Source: CAZDDB01 sp963843285
Lineage (GTDB): Bacteria > Acidobacteriota > HRBIN11 > JAKEFK01
Reading direction: 5' to 3'
NCBI GenBank assembly: GCA_963843285.1
Contig: CAWJJO010000023.1
Span: forward strand, 1-64,000
Length of the DNA stretch: 64,000 bases
Positions within the stretch are counted from its first letter, which is position 1, and every line of letters starts with the position of its first letter. Position numbers and translations under genes: made by a program. The notes beneath the pieces are model-generated. The model saw nothing but the letters and a program-made list of their open reading frames with translations. It ran no database searches and had not been told where the DNA came from. Shown in pieces: positions 1 to 8,150 of the stretch.

Positions 1-169
1 ATATCAAATATCAAAAATTAAATCAACATAAATCAGAAGGAAAAAATTGGATCTCACAACCGGAAACACTTTGGCGCTGAATCGATTGGCGATGTCCTGA
101 CCTCACCGAGCTGGCTTTTTGCTTATTTTTTTGTTTATTCGATTTTTGAGATTTCATATTTGATATTGA
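1..169. repeat. AT-rich palindromic intergenic element, copy 1
   Basis: Left arm at 1-36 is rich in ATCAAATATCAAAAATT and AACATAAATCA; the right arm at about 121-169 carries the inverted counterpart (TTGTTTATTC, GATTTTTGAG, ATATTTGATATTG). The same arm vocabulary recurs at 13981-14108, so this is a second member of a family with conserved inverted ends and a variable centre. The left end may continue beyond the window. No coding capacity is seen. It lies immediately before the decayed gene at 173. Confidence 0.6.
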
Positions 170-172
170 CCG

Positions 173-717
173 ATGTTCTATTTAACCTTTCTTGTTGTCA
201 CCGCGGTGGAAATGCTTTCGAGCTGTGTGTTTCCATGCGGAACTCTGCCGAATTGATTCGCAAAGGCGCAATCGAAATTGGTTCCGCCGTCCTGCCGCTC
301 ATGGCAATGATGTATATTGTGACGTATATCGGGTCCGGAGTCGAATTCATTCTAACTCATCCGAGTTCGTCGCTGTGGTGGGTGATCCTGTTCTTGATCG
401 TTTTGTCTCGCCAAATCATTGAAATTCTGGGCCGTTTCTACGCTCGGCAGATTCTGGACGATGAAGTTGTTGATTGTGCCGGACTCAAGAGTCGTGACGG
501 GCGGTCCATATCGCTGGGTGCGATACCGAACTATGTCGCCGTACTTCTGGAATTGCAGCCGACTACATTGGTGGAAAGAAGCTTTGTTACCTTCAGTGTT
601 GTGTTCGTTTCGTTTCTCATCTTGCTGTGGTATCGAATTCGATTGGAAGAGGAAGGATTGGTTACTCACACCGATTATTCTGCCGGCATGACTTCGAAAG
701 GCCGTTTCATCCCGTGA
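173..717 (+). pseudogene. isoprenylcysteine carboxyl methyltransferase (ICMT)-like pseudogene, three frameshifts
   Basis: Pieces of one integral-membrane ICMT-family methyltransferase are spread over two frames. From ATG 173 the frame reads MFYLTFLVVTAVEML. Near 225 it must shift to a frame reading SMRNSAELIRKGAIEIG. Near 398-420 it shifts again to give FWAVSTLGRFW and VVTGGPYRWVR, the diagnostic family core. Near 520 it shifts back to PNYVAVLLEL and the terminal RIRLEEEGL...GRFIP ending at TGA 717. Family members normally have this order in a single frame of about 170-180 residues. The longest single frame (160-717) starts at TTG and misses the GPYRWVR core, so it is not the native protein. 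Three shifts in 550 bases argue for decay rather than one sequencing error, but assembly error remains possible. Confidence 0.75.
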
Positions 718-809
718 TTGTGATTGGAGTCGCGGGCCTCCGTGCCCGCAACAAGTGAATGATGTCACTGGCGGGCAGGGACGCCCGCCATCTCCAAAGT
801 GATGTCCGA
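718..809. terminator. two GC-rich hairpins between convergent genes
   Basis: Two stem-loops are visible: GCGGGC-CTCCGT-GCCCGC and GGCGGGC-AGGGAC-GCCCGCC. They sit between the plus-strand pseudogene and the minus-strand gene ending at 810, where a bidirectional transcription stop would fit. They lack a clear T-run, so a structural repeat is equally possible. The second hairpin sequence resembles the hairpins near 13180. Confidence 0.45.
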
Positions 810-3800
810 TTACAACGGTGAGTTCCGGTTATCGCCGTCTGTAAGCATTTTCATCCGTACTGCAAGAATTTTGAAGATACCCTGTGTCATTGTTGGATAA
901 TCTTCCAGGATGTCCCATAAACTATCGCGATCGATCGTCAGACACATGCTTGGTTCCAGAGTTTTCGCTGTAAAAATGTGGGGCTGATCGCTCAGCACAG
1001 ACAGGGTTCCAAAGCTCTGGTTCGGCGCTACGGAAGTAGTATGACCATTTGCACGCCACAGTTCTACGTTCCCCTGGACAAGCGCAAAAATTTCGCTGGC
1101 GCGCTCCCCCTCCCGGAATATGACCCGATTGCCATCGAGATCAATTTGATTACACTGGTTCGCCAGAATCAGTAACTCCTGCGGTCCCATTTGCGAAAAA
1201 ATATCAACCTTGCTCAAGTGTTCCAATTTTTGAATGGTCGTTAGTTTTTCCCGGGCTTTGGTTGTCATATCCATGACCGAGTACCTCCATTGAAGCGTTT
1301 CTTCTACCAGCGGCAGATTTGGAAATGCCCTCATCACTTGATCGATTTCGTATCTCCAATTCTTGAGCTCGCCTTCTTGCGTATCTGCAATGATGGCGGC
1401 CGCGGGAAGTTCATCCCGCGCGCCCAGATATCCGAGCAGTACACTTTTTCGGGCAGTTACATCGATATTTCTTTCGGCCCGTTTCTTCAGCTCGAGCAAA
1501 TTCAATACACGGGTTCGAAATTCGGGCGCAAGAGTCGCATCCAGAAATTCCAGCCCAGAATCTGCGCGGCGCGGATCATTACTGAGCAGAGCACGATAGG
1601 CATTGTAGATACTTTTGGGTTCATACAACAATCCGAGCACTCGAAAGATTCTTTCCCTGGCCCAGGCCTTTCGCTGATTCAGGACGGATTCCAGCAATCC
1701 GTCGCGGTCAGCCAGCGCAAATCGGGAACGCTCCTGTTCCAGTTCCAGCGAAGTGAGTTCCTGCTCCAACAATTCTGTCAGTGAGGTTTTCGGCAGAGGC
1801 AAGGCTTGACGTCGCCGCATCCGGTTCAATCCCTTGATGGCAACAAAGCGCAGCCCCATATTGGAACCCAGGGCCATACTCATCAGGAGCTCCGCCGCTT
1901 TCGAACTCTGGAGATCTGTAGCGATTCGGAGAAGCAGTTTTTTCTCATCCTGCGGTACCGACTCGTCTGCGAGCATCGGTTTTACATGTTGAAGCGCCTC
2001 TTCGCCATAACTGGCAATGGCTGTGCGAAGGTCGGCGCGGACCAGCGTATCTCCCACCATCCTGAGCAGATCGAGAAGAACTGCCGGCGGCCTCGTTTTG
2101 TTCACGCTGTGGAGCGCTACTCTTCTCACTTCCGGCGAAGGATCGGAAAGCAATTTGCGATACAGCTCATCCGAAGAACCGGAAGGTTTGACGTACTCCA
2201 AAACGTGAGCAACTTCAAGACGCACCTCCATCTGCGAAGTGCTGGCAGATTGAGAAAGCAAGCTCTCCAGCTTCTGAAATGCGAATTGCTGGTCGGGTCC
2301 AACTTCCAGGTTGAGAGAGCATGCGCACGCCGCAGCCTGGATCGTGGGCTCCGGATCAGTCATGAGATGCGCCAGTTTCTCAAGTGGATCGATCGAAGAC
2401 CGGAAACACAAATAATGAATTGCTTCGACACGAATTCGTCTGTCAGGATCGCTGACCATCTTCTCTACCCGACTGGAAAAATCATCTTCCTGTGTGAACA
2501 GCAATTGCAATGCTCTGAGCCGGACCTCGGCTTCTTTATGATCGAGCAGCGGCAAGAGATAGGTATTTAGTTTCCGGCTTCCCGTGTTTCCCAACAGTTG
2601 CAATAGATCCAGCACCGTTTGCCGCGCGCTGTTTTGAAGTAACTCCGGCAAAACATGATAGAAGTCGGTTGTGAAGAATTCTGCGCGCACACCCGAAAGA
2701 TTGATTTCCTCTTTGCGAATCGCCCCGCTGAGCGCTTTCGGATATTCACGCTGAAGAAGAATGCTTCCCGCAACGCATACAGCCAGGAAGACCAGGCTGA
2801 TCCAAGCGAGAACGTTGAGCGAAAATCCTTCTATCGAAAAAAGTAGAATCAACAACAGGCCTGCGCCCGCTTCCGCCGTTCGAACCGCTACCGTATCCAG
2901 CAAAGATTTTAGCCGGATTTTTGAATCTTCCGGAATTGCCATGTAGACAACTTCCAGTGAGGACCGGTAGATTGAAAACCGGAACAGCTGTTCCGAGCCC
3001 TTCAAGAAGATAGCTGCCGCAAGCGACGCGGTTGCCAGGATCCACGCATTTCCCGCTGCGAGCGCCACCGGCAGGAACGCGAGCGCGCCAGCGGTACCGA
3101 TCCGGTTCATGAGCGCCGGAGTTACAAAAACCTGAAAAAGAAGAGTGCCGATTCCAATGTACGCATAAAAAGATCCGAAGAATGGAGCGAGCTCTTCCGC
3201 TGTTTCCATCGTTTTTTGCGCTGTGATCTTGAATTGATAATCTGCAAAAGTCGAAACGATGCTGACCGTTCCGACAACGATTAACACCAGTACAATAAAT
3301 TTCGGACGAACCTTACCGGAATGCATGGGCATATCTTTGCTTGGCGGAACATACGCGAGCGCAGTCAGGGCCTGACATGCAAACAAACCCAGAAGAATCG
3401 CAATCATTCCGGCGGGAAGCAACGCAGGAACTCCAGCGCCTTCAGAAACCCACTTTGCAAAAAAACCCCCCGCGCTGGCGCCTGCAATCCCGCCGGCTCC
3501 GATGAGTCCAAACGCGCGTTTTGCCTGCCGTGTGAGGAGTGATTGACTGATTACGGACCATGCCTGAACCGGCGCAAGCGCCGCGTATACCCCTACCCAT
3601 ATGTAGAGCGAGAATGTGGCAAACCTCCATTCCAGCTTGATCCCCGCCCAGAGAATCAACGTTCCCACTGCAAATGCCTTCAATGAAAGATCGACTGCTT
3701 CGCGCAGGGAAAGAGCCTTGTAAAGCCGCAGATAAGTGAACGAAACAAGAGCGGTAGCGATCGGAGTAATCGCCATGAAGTAAGGCAAGATTCTCGCCGG

Positions 3801-3938
3801 ATAATTGCTCAGAAAAAGCGCATCACGAGCAGATTTCAAAATTACGAATGCGGCCGTGACGGCAAAAAGCAGGAAGGCCGATATCAGAGTAGTTTTTCTT
3901 TCCTCACCCTTGAAGGGAAAACTAAAGCTGAACGCCAT
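810..3938 (-). CDS. NTT/Npt-type (ADP/ATP carrier-like) transporter fused to HEAT repeats and a cyclic-nucleotide-binding domain
   Basis: A 1042-residue protein. Residues about 15-410 contain some twelve hydrophobic helices with the feel of the bacterial/plastidial nucleotide transporter (NTT) family and MFS relatives (early motif LKSARDALFLSNYPARILPY). Residues about 430-860 are helical HEAT-type repeats (for example DPDRRIRVEAIHYL and DPSPEVRRVALHSV). Residues about 890-1025 form a cNMP-binding fold: FSQMGPQEL, VIFREGERASEIFALVQG and FGTLSVLSDQPH. Whether it moves nucleotides is unknown; NTT-like domains with HEAT and cNMP modules occur in non-parasitic bacteria, where their role is unclear. 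A regulatory or sensory membrane protein is an alternative. Start ATG 3938 gives MAFSFSFPFKGEERK just before the first helix. It appears monocistronic. Confidence 0.75.
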   Translation of the reverse strand: MAFSFSFPFKGEERKTTLISAFLLFAVTAAFVILKSARDALFLSNYPARILPYFMAITPIATALVSFTYLRLYKALSLREAVDLSLKAFAVGTLILWAGIKLEWRFATFSLYIWVGVYAALAPVQAWSVISQSLLTRQAKRAFGLIGAGGIAGASAGGFFAKWVSEGAGVPALLPAGMIAILLGLFACQALTALAYVPPSKDMPMHSGKVRPKFIVLVLIVVGTVSIVSTFADYQFKITAQKTMETAEELAPFFGSFYAYIGIGTLLFQVFVTPALMNRIGTAGALAFLPVALAAGNAWILATASLAAAIFLKGSEQLFRFSIYRSSLEVVYMAIPEDSKIRLKSLLDTVAVRTAEAGAGLLLILLFSIEGFSLNVLAWISLVFLAVCVAGSILLQREYPKALSGAIRKEEINLSGVRAEFFTTDFYHVLPELLQNSARQTVLDLLQLLGNTGSRKLNTYLLPLLDHKEAEVRLRALQLLFTQEDDFSSRVEKMVSDPDRRIRVEAIHYLCFRSSIDPLEKLAHLMTDPEPTIQAAACACSLNLEVGPDQQFAFQKLESLLSQSASTSQMEVRLEVAHVLEYVKPSGSSDELYRKLLSDPSPEVRRVALHSVNKTRPPAVLLDLLRMVGDTLVRADLRTAIASYGEEALQHVKPMLADESVPQDEKKLLLRIATDLQSSKAAELLMSMALGSNMGLRFVAIKGLNRMRRRQALPLPKTSLTELLEQELTSLELEQERSRFALADRDGLLESVLNQRKAWARERIFRVLGLLYEPKSIYNAYRALLSNDPRRADSGLEFLDATLAPEFRTRVLNLLELKKRAERNIDVTARKSVLLGYLGARDELPAAAIIADTQEGELKNWRYEIDQVMRAFPNLPLVEETLQWRYSVMDMTTKAREKLTTIQKLEHLSKVDIFSQMGPQELLILANQCNQIDLDGNRVIFREGERASEIFALVQGNVELWRANGHTTSVAPNQSFGTLSVLSDQPHIFTAKTLEPSMCLTIDRDSLWDILEDYPTMTQGIFKILAVRMKMLTDGDNRNSPL

Positions 3939-4002
3939 TGCAGATCAATCATCGCTTGACTAGCGAAAAGAGGCAATAGAAGGGGGAGGAACTGGCATAC
4001 TC

Positions 4003-4611
4003 TCATTTTAGTTTGATGCCGACTCCAAAAACGCCATGCAACGCTACATTTGGCACACGCGCTTTGACGCCTTGAAGTGAAAAATGCGCTCGACCTGCAG
4101 TCGCTTTGCCTTCCAGCGTCAGGAAGAATCTATGGGATATGCGGAAACGTTTTTGGACAGCAGCTTGAAAGGCCGGCCCCGTGATCTGGTACCCCGGCTC
4201 GATCGCGACCCCAGCAATCTCGGCTTCCGGATGTCCTACAACCATCCCGCCGCCCGCGCGCAGGATCAGTCCTTTCGCCGTCCACTGGTGGTTTACAAAA
4301 ACCAGGTTGTAACCATGTGAAACAGAAAACCTTTCGATCCCCTCCGGGGGGTTCTTTAGATAAATCTTCTGATGGATCAATTCCACTTCCCATGGAACTC
4401 GCGCCAACCGGATCGCGTAATAAAGCGGCCGTTGAAATGGTCGGGTTTCATAATCCGCATCCTGCAATTTCACCGTCACCGGACCGGTCAACTCCAGGGT
4501 GGTCTTGAAATTGTGAACTACGGCGCCTCCGATCTCCAGCGTCCATTCTGCGCGCGCAGGCCACGAGACAAGCATGAACCAGAGTAACAAGAAGGCGTTT
4601 CGTGTCACCAT
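4003..4611 (-). CDS. exported outer-membrane-like protein of unknown function
   Basis: 202 residues from ATG 4611. The N-terminus MVTRNAFLLLWFMLVSWPARA is a signal peptide with a likely cut after ARA. The remainder alternates short beta-prone segments with glycines (LILRAGGGMVV, GVFGVGIKLK) and ends in an amphipathic strand, as in small outer-membrane beta-barrel proteins of the OmpW/lipid A deacylase size class. No specific family is recognised. Its start overlaps the stop of the upstream glycosyltransferase gene by 7 bases, so the two are translationally coupled. A longer in-frame extension to 5103 exists but lies inside that gene and is rejected. Confidence 0.6.
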   Translation of the reverse strand: MVTRNAFLLLWFMLVSWPARAEWTLEIGGAVVHNFKTTLELTGPVTVKLQDADYETRPFQRPLYYAIRLARVPWEVELIHQKIYLKNPPEGIERFSVSHGYNLVFVNHQWTAKGLILRAGGGMVVGHPEAEIAGVAIEPGYQITGPAFQAAVQKRFRISHRFFLTLEGKATAGRAHFSLQGVKARVPNVALHGVFGVGIKLK

Positions 4612-5882
4612 AATTCCGATTCCTCCTTCCGCACAAAGAGGCTCCACAGGAGCATCGCATAAAACGGAATGTAGATCACAAGCTTGAGCCATAGAATTCG
4701 CGGCCATACTCCGTCCGGGTAGAAATATCGGATCAGATACGAAAGCATGATCCAACCGGTAAGAAAAAGCCACGGTAACCTTGGATAGAACACAAGAAAA
4801 GGAAGTACCCAGCATAAGTACCACGGATGCACGACTGGAGAAAATAGCAACACTGCGCCATAAACAATGAACAGCGAGCGATAAGCATCGTATTTTTTTA
4901 CAAGACAAAAAACTACGCTGAAGCAGACAAATAGAAATCCGAAGCGCCGCGCCGGCTCCGCTCCACCCATCAGTTTGTAAAACACGCTGAACAACGAATC
5001 GTTGAACCACCATTTCGTGTAAAAGACCGACACTCCAGTGAACATTCTGAGATCGGGCGTCAGGTAACAGAGAATCAGCACGCATCCAAGAAGCCCCGCA
5101 CACAGGAAAAACTTCCAGCCTGCTTTACGAGCCAACCAGGGAAGCGCCAGCACCGGCAAATATTTGGTCAGCGCTGCTGCAGCAAATGTGAGACCGCCCA
5201 CTGCAGTTCTTGACTTCCGGACAAGCAGAAAGGTCGCCAACAACAAACAGATTCCAACGATGTCCGCATGTCCGCTTCCGGCAAACTCAACCACCGGCAG
5301 AGGGTTCCACGCATAAATCAGAAGCATCGCAGGCGGCGCCCCTTCGATTCTGATCAGCCGCCGAAGAATTTCAAGCAGCAGAAAATCGAACAAAAGAATT
5401 CCCAGCTTGAAACATGTAAGATTGCCGGTGATTTTTGTAAGGGCGCGAAACAGAACCTCCAGAGTGGGAGCATAAGGGGTACGAAAATCTTTGTGATTGA
5501 TCCTTTCGTACGAAGCATCGCGCAACCCTTGAAGCTCCGGTGCTTTCGGCGGATAGTCGTACGGTCCGTGACCGGCATTCTGGACCCGCCCATCCCACAC
5601 ATAGCGATAAAAGTCTTCCGAGAGTGTCGGCTCATTGAACAACAGCGTCAGGCGAAATAGCACAGCGGTTGCAAAGACCAAATACTCCACATGGGGAATG
5701 GAGTCAAAGTGCCGGCGGATGAGAAAGAAGACCGCACAAGCGTAAGCGAGGAACAAGAAAGAGTAGATCGTAAGGAAGAACGGGATCCTGCTGTTCCAAT
5801 CTGAAATCTTCCAGAGACAAAGAAAGCCGATCTCCAGAAGCAGCGCAAACGTTAAAAGAAGACGTAATCGAGCGGATATCAC
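4605..5882 (-). CDS. GT-C fold polyprenyl-phosphate-dependent glycosyltransferase (GT87/DUF2029-like)
   Basis: 425 residues with about eleven hydrophobic helices. An extracytoplasmic-loop motif after the second or third helix, LSEDFYRYVWDGRV followed by GPYDYPP, is typical of membrane GT-C transferases that use polyprenyl-phosphate sugars. A conserved HPWYLCWVLPF motif is near the C-terminus. It probably adds mannose or another hexose to an envelope glycan or glycolipid; the acceptor is not inferable. It starts at GTG 5882, overlapping the stop of the cupredoxin gene as GTGA, and its own end overlaps the next gene, so the run from the glycosidase-like gene to the outer-membrane protein looks like one minus-strand operon. 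Confidence 0.75.
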   Translation of the reverse strand: MISARLRLLLTFALLLEIGFLCLWKISDWNSRIPFFLTIYSFLFLAYACAVFFLIRRHFDSIPHVEYLVFATAVLFRLTLLFNEPTLSEDFYRYVWDGRVQNAGHGPYDYPPKAPELQGLRDASYERINHKDFRTPYAPTLEVLFRALTKITGNLTCFKLGILLFDFLLLEILRRLIRIEGAPPAMLLIYAWNPLPVVEFAGSGHADIVGICLLLATFLLVRKSRTAVGGLTFAAAALTKYLPVLALPWLARKAGWKFFLCAGLLGCVLILCYLTPDLRMFTGVSVFYTKWWFNDSLFSVFYKLMGGAEPARRFGFLFVCFSVVFCLVKKYDAYRSLFIVYGAVLLFSPVVHPWYLCWVLPFLVFYPRLPWLFLTGWIMLSYLIRYFYPDGVWPRILWLKLVIYIPFYAMLLWSLFVRKEESELW

Positions 5883-6376
5883 CTGACCGTAATTGTGCCG
5901 GTATGCGCAACCCCGTGGACTCTACAAAAATATGGGAACGTACCCGAAGCGTTAAACGTAAACTGGAAGCCGCCCCCGTTTGTCAGCGGTCCACTGTCAA
6001 AAAGGACACCCGGTTGGACAGTCGGGGACCCGCTGGTGACAGTGTGCTGATTCGCCCCTTGATGTCTCCACACCACCGGTGTTCCCACGTTCACAGTGAG
6101 TGTCGCAGGATCAAACAGATCGTCGCGAATGATAATCGTATTGTTCGGGGGCGTTGTAGAGTTGTCATTCGTACAAGACAAAGTCATAGCCAGAATTGAA
6201 AAAATGCAGAGGGATAGAACCAGACGGTAACGTCTGATTTGTCTGTTGTTGCCTTTCCCTTCCTTATGAAGGAGGGGATTGAGGGGAGGTTGGGGAAGTA
6301 TTTTCACTGGACAACCGCCTCTTTCAGCTCCCCCTTTATAAGGGGAAGAAACTGTGGAACACAAGATTGATTTCAT
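5879..6376 (-). CDS. cupredoxin-like lipoprotein (plastocyanin/azurin fold) with repeat-derived N-terminal segment
   Basis: 165 residues if started at ATG 6376, which overlaps the upstream stop as ATGA. The C-terminal ~95 residues are a small blue-copper-type domain: LTVNVGTPVVWRHQG, NQHTVTSG (first copper His) and GTFPYFCRVHGVAHTG (Cys and second His in CxxHxxxH spacing). A lipoprotein signal, LVLSLCIFSILAMTLSC, lies at residues about 48-64. It is preceded by a stretch (SSPYKGGAERGGCPV, PPLNPLLHKEGKG) that is the in-frame translation of a palindromic repeat. No conventional start codon lies between the repeat and the signal, so either the repeat is translated as a long n-region or an unusual start is used. 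Likely role: periplasmic electron carrier or copper-binding protein. Confidence 0.75.
   Translation of the reverse strand: MKSILCSTVSSPYKGGAERGGCPVKILPQPPLNPLLHKEGKGNNRQIRRYRLVLSLCIFSILAMTLSCTNDNSTTPPNNTIIIRDDLFDPATLTVNVGTPVVWRHQGANQHTVTSGSPTVQPGVLFDSGPLTNGGGFQFTFNASGTFPYFCRVHGVAHTGTITVR
6256..6347. repeat. palindromic repeat (CCCCCTTTATAAGGGG family), copy inside cupredoxin 5' region
   Basis: About 92 bases whose ends pair: CCCTTCCTTATGAAGG with AGCTCCCCCTTTATAAGGGG, plus an internal GGGGATTGAGGGGAGGTTGGGG and GGACAACCGCC. It aligns along its length with 12293-12375. Both copies are read in the same frame on the minus strand, giving related peptides (SP...RGG-CP...PPLNPLL / SP...RGR-CP...PPLTPPL). 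Confidence 0.8.
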
Positions 6377-8049
6377 CGAGCTTCTCCTTTCTGATACCAT
6401 TCGCGCAAAACTGTTTCGGCCGTTCGTCCATGAGGCGAATGTGTGTCTGCTTCCTTTCCTTGATCCTCTGGATTGCTAAACCACTTCCACCAGTACATTC
6501 CGGAAAACCATGGCTCTTTCCAGTAGGTCTCCATGGCCAGGTGATAACACTGAGCCTGAAGCGCTTCATTATAATCGGAAAAATCGGATTCGCGCGATCC
6601 CATTCCGGCCCCTCCATTGGCCATATAGCCGATCTCGGTAAAGACGACCGGCTTTTGAAAACGAAGTGCGACCGATCGGACCTTCTCTTTTTGCAGTAGA
6701 AAGCCTTGCTTCATTTCGGAAGCACCCTGCTTTTCGGATGTCCGCACTGCATAGTAATTGTCCAGACCGATATAATCCAGGGCGTCCCAGAACGTGATCT
6801 GCTCAAATTCTTTTCCGTAGTTGGACGCATACACCAGCGGGCCGTGATACACCTCTCGCACACGCGAGATCAGTTTTCGCCAGCGATCCGGTTTTTTGAG
6901 AGTGCACTTCACCATTTCCGTTCCAATGCAAAGCAGATCCGCATGAGACAGCTCGGAGATGATCGCGTAATGTACAATCCAGTTTTCATAATTATCCATA
7001 AAGCGATTCCAGTCCGCGTCGTTTTCAAAGTCGATCTTTCCGGGCCAGGAGTCATGGTTGATCCAGATCTGCGGTTTCATCATCACTTTTAAGCCTCTGG
7101 AACGGGCATCCGCCGCGAGCGCAAACATGCTTTCATCGCTTTCTCCACCAATATGGTGACCCGCATAATATACTTCCGTCGATTGCGCGCCTCTCATAAA
7201 TCCATAAGGAATCGATGCGATCCAATTTGCTCCCAGTTTCCGGATCAGCTCCAGGGATTCGGCTGATTTCCGCGTGGGATAACCCGCGTCGAAGCTGTTC
7301 CAGTAAGCGTACGACATTCCTTTCTGGAATTGCCGCTTGAATGAAAATACAGGCAGCTTCGCGGGCTGCAACGCCCGCACATACTTCGCCCATTCAGATT
7401 GGTAGCCTGCAGGAAACTGCGCTTTTCTGTAAAGCTCAGCAAACGCGTTCCAGCCATATTTTTCACGGACAAACTTTGCGAAGATCGCGCTCCATGGATA
7501 AATAACAAATTCGCTTACCGATGTCTCCCCGGCAAAAAACTGAGGTCCCAGTTTTCTTGCAAGCAAGAACCCGCTCCATTCCTGCAAAGTTTTCTGATTC
7601 CATGTTCCGCCAAGCGAAACCGCTCCAAAAATCGCCTGTTCGAGTGTAGCCGGCTTTCCGTATTTCTGTTGCAGCAGCAGAGCGTACTCCGGACGCTCGC
7701 GAGTGCCGTCGAAGGACGAATTTACAATGCAATGAATCGCAGTTTCACCGGTGTCTGCTTCAGCGATCCGAATGTCTTTGCGGGCGCTCCCTTTTTCTTC
7801 CCAATCATTGTAGAGATACACAGTCAATGGAGCAGGGAGGGAGACGCCCAGATGCCGCTCTGCTGCCGCAAGATTTGCTTCAACTGTCGCCGAAATTGCG
7901 AGCACTTTTGGCGATAGATAAGGGCTGTTTACATAATAAACCTTGATTTTGCCGCCGGAGTATTCCGAAAAGTCCGGCAGTTTGGGGCGGCTTCGCCACG
8001 CAGCGCCCGCTGCGACTAGCGCGATCAGGATCACAACCAGCTTTTTCAT
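6373..8049 (-). CDS. exported glycosidase-like protein (GH113-type TIM barrel) with N-terminal peptidase-MA-like region
   Basis: 558 residues from ATG 8049, chosen because MKKLVVILIALVAAGAAW begins a signal peptide or membrane anchor; an in-frame ATG 21 bases upstream is possible. Residues about 30-215 resemble the peptidase-MA-like fold (VYLYNDWEEKG, YALLLQQKYG) but show no HExxH, so this half is probably not a protease. Residues about 235-555 look like a GH113/beta-mannanase-type barrel: FQKGMSYAYWNSFDAGYP, LGANWIASIPYGFMRG, LLCIGTEMV (likely acid/base Glu) and KPVVFTEIGY (likely nucleophile Glu), then MYWWKW. This supports extracellular or periplasmic polysaccharide hydrolysis; the substrate is not determined. 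Its stop overlaps the cupredoxin ATG. Confidence 0.65.
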   Translation of the reverse strand: MKKLVVILIALVAAGAAWRSRPKLPDFSEYSGGKIKVYYVNSPYLSPKVLAISATVEANLAAAERHLGVSLPAPLTVYLYNDWEEKGSARKDIRIAEADTGETAIHCIVNSSFDGTRERPEYALLLQQKYGKPATLEQAIFGAVSLGGTWNQKTLQEWSGFLLARKLGPQFFAGETSVSEFVIYPWSAIFAKFVREKYGWNAFAELYRKAQFPAGYQSEWAKYVRALQPAKLPVFSFKRQFQKGMSYAYWNSFDAGYPTRKSAESLELIRKLGANWIASIPYGFMRGAQSTEVYYAGHHIGGESDESMFALAADARSRGLKVMMKPQIWINHDSWPGKIDFENDADWNRFMDNYENWIVHYAIISELSHADLLCIGTEMVKCTLKKPDRWRKLISRVREVYHGPLVYASNYGKEFEQITFWDALDYIGLDNYYAVRTSEKQGASEMKQGFLLQKEKVRSVALRFQKPVVFTEIGYMANGGAGMGSRESDFSDYNEALQAQCYHLAMETYWKEPWFSGMYWWKWFSNPEDQGKEADTHSPHGRTAETVLREWYQKGEAR

Positions 8050-8087
8050 TCCAATGATTTTACCATCCAAATGGGGCGCAGGCGGTT

Positions 8088-8150
8088 ATGAGCGCATGCA
8101 TCCCCGCCTGCATTATGGGTCGCAGGCTTCTGGCCTGCTTTTCATGGTAC
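8088..8150. repeat. GCAGGC-type double-hairpin repeat, copy 1
   Basis: GGGCGCAGGCGG...CCCGCCTGCATTATGGGTCGCAGGC-TTCTG-GCCTGC. The same architecture (GCAGGC hairpin, CTGCATTATGGGnCGCAGGC, second hairpin) recurs at 18923, 20618, 31795 (inverted) and 56866 (inverted). It sits between divergent genes here and may overlap the 5' end of the methyltransferase gene. Confidence 0.65.

Noticed and set aside
1290..2570. Plus-strand open frames of 164 and 254 codons opposite the NTT-HEAT gene
   Set aside because: No domain, low-complexity translations, entirely antisense to a well-supported gene.
4003..5103. 366-codon open frame including the outer-membrane-like protein
   Set aside because: The first 164 codons lie inside the glycosyltransferase gene in another frame; the signal peptide begins at 4611.
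7943..8143. 5' extension of the methyltransferase
   Set aside because: It overlaps the divergent glycosidase gene and the GCAGGC repeat; the fold starts later.
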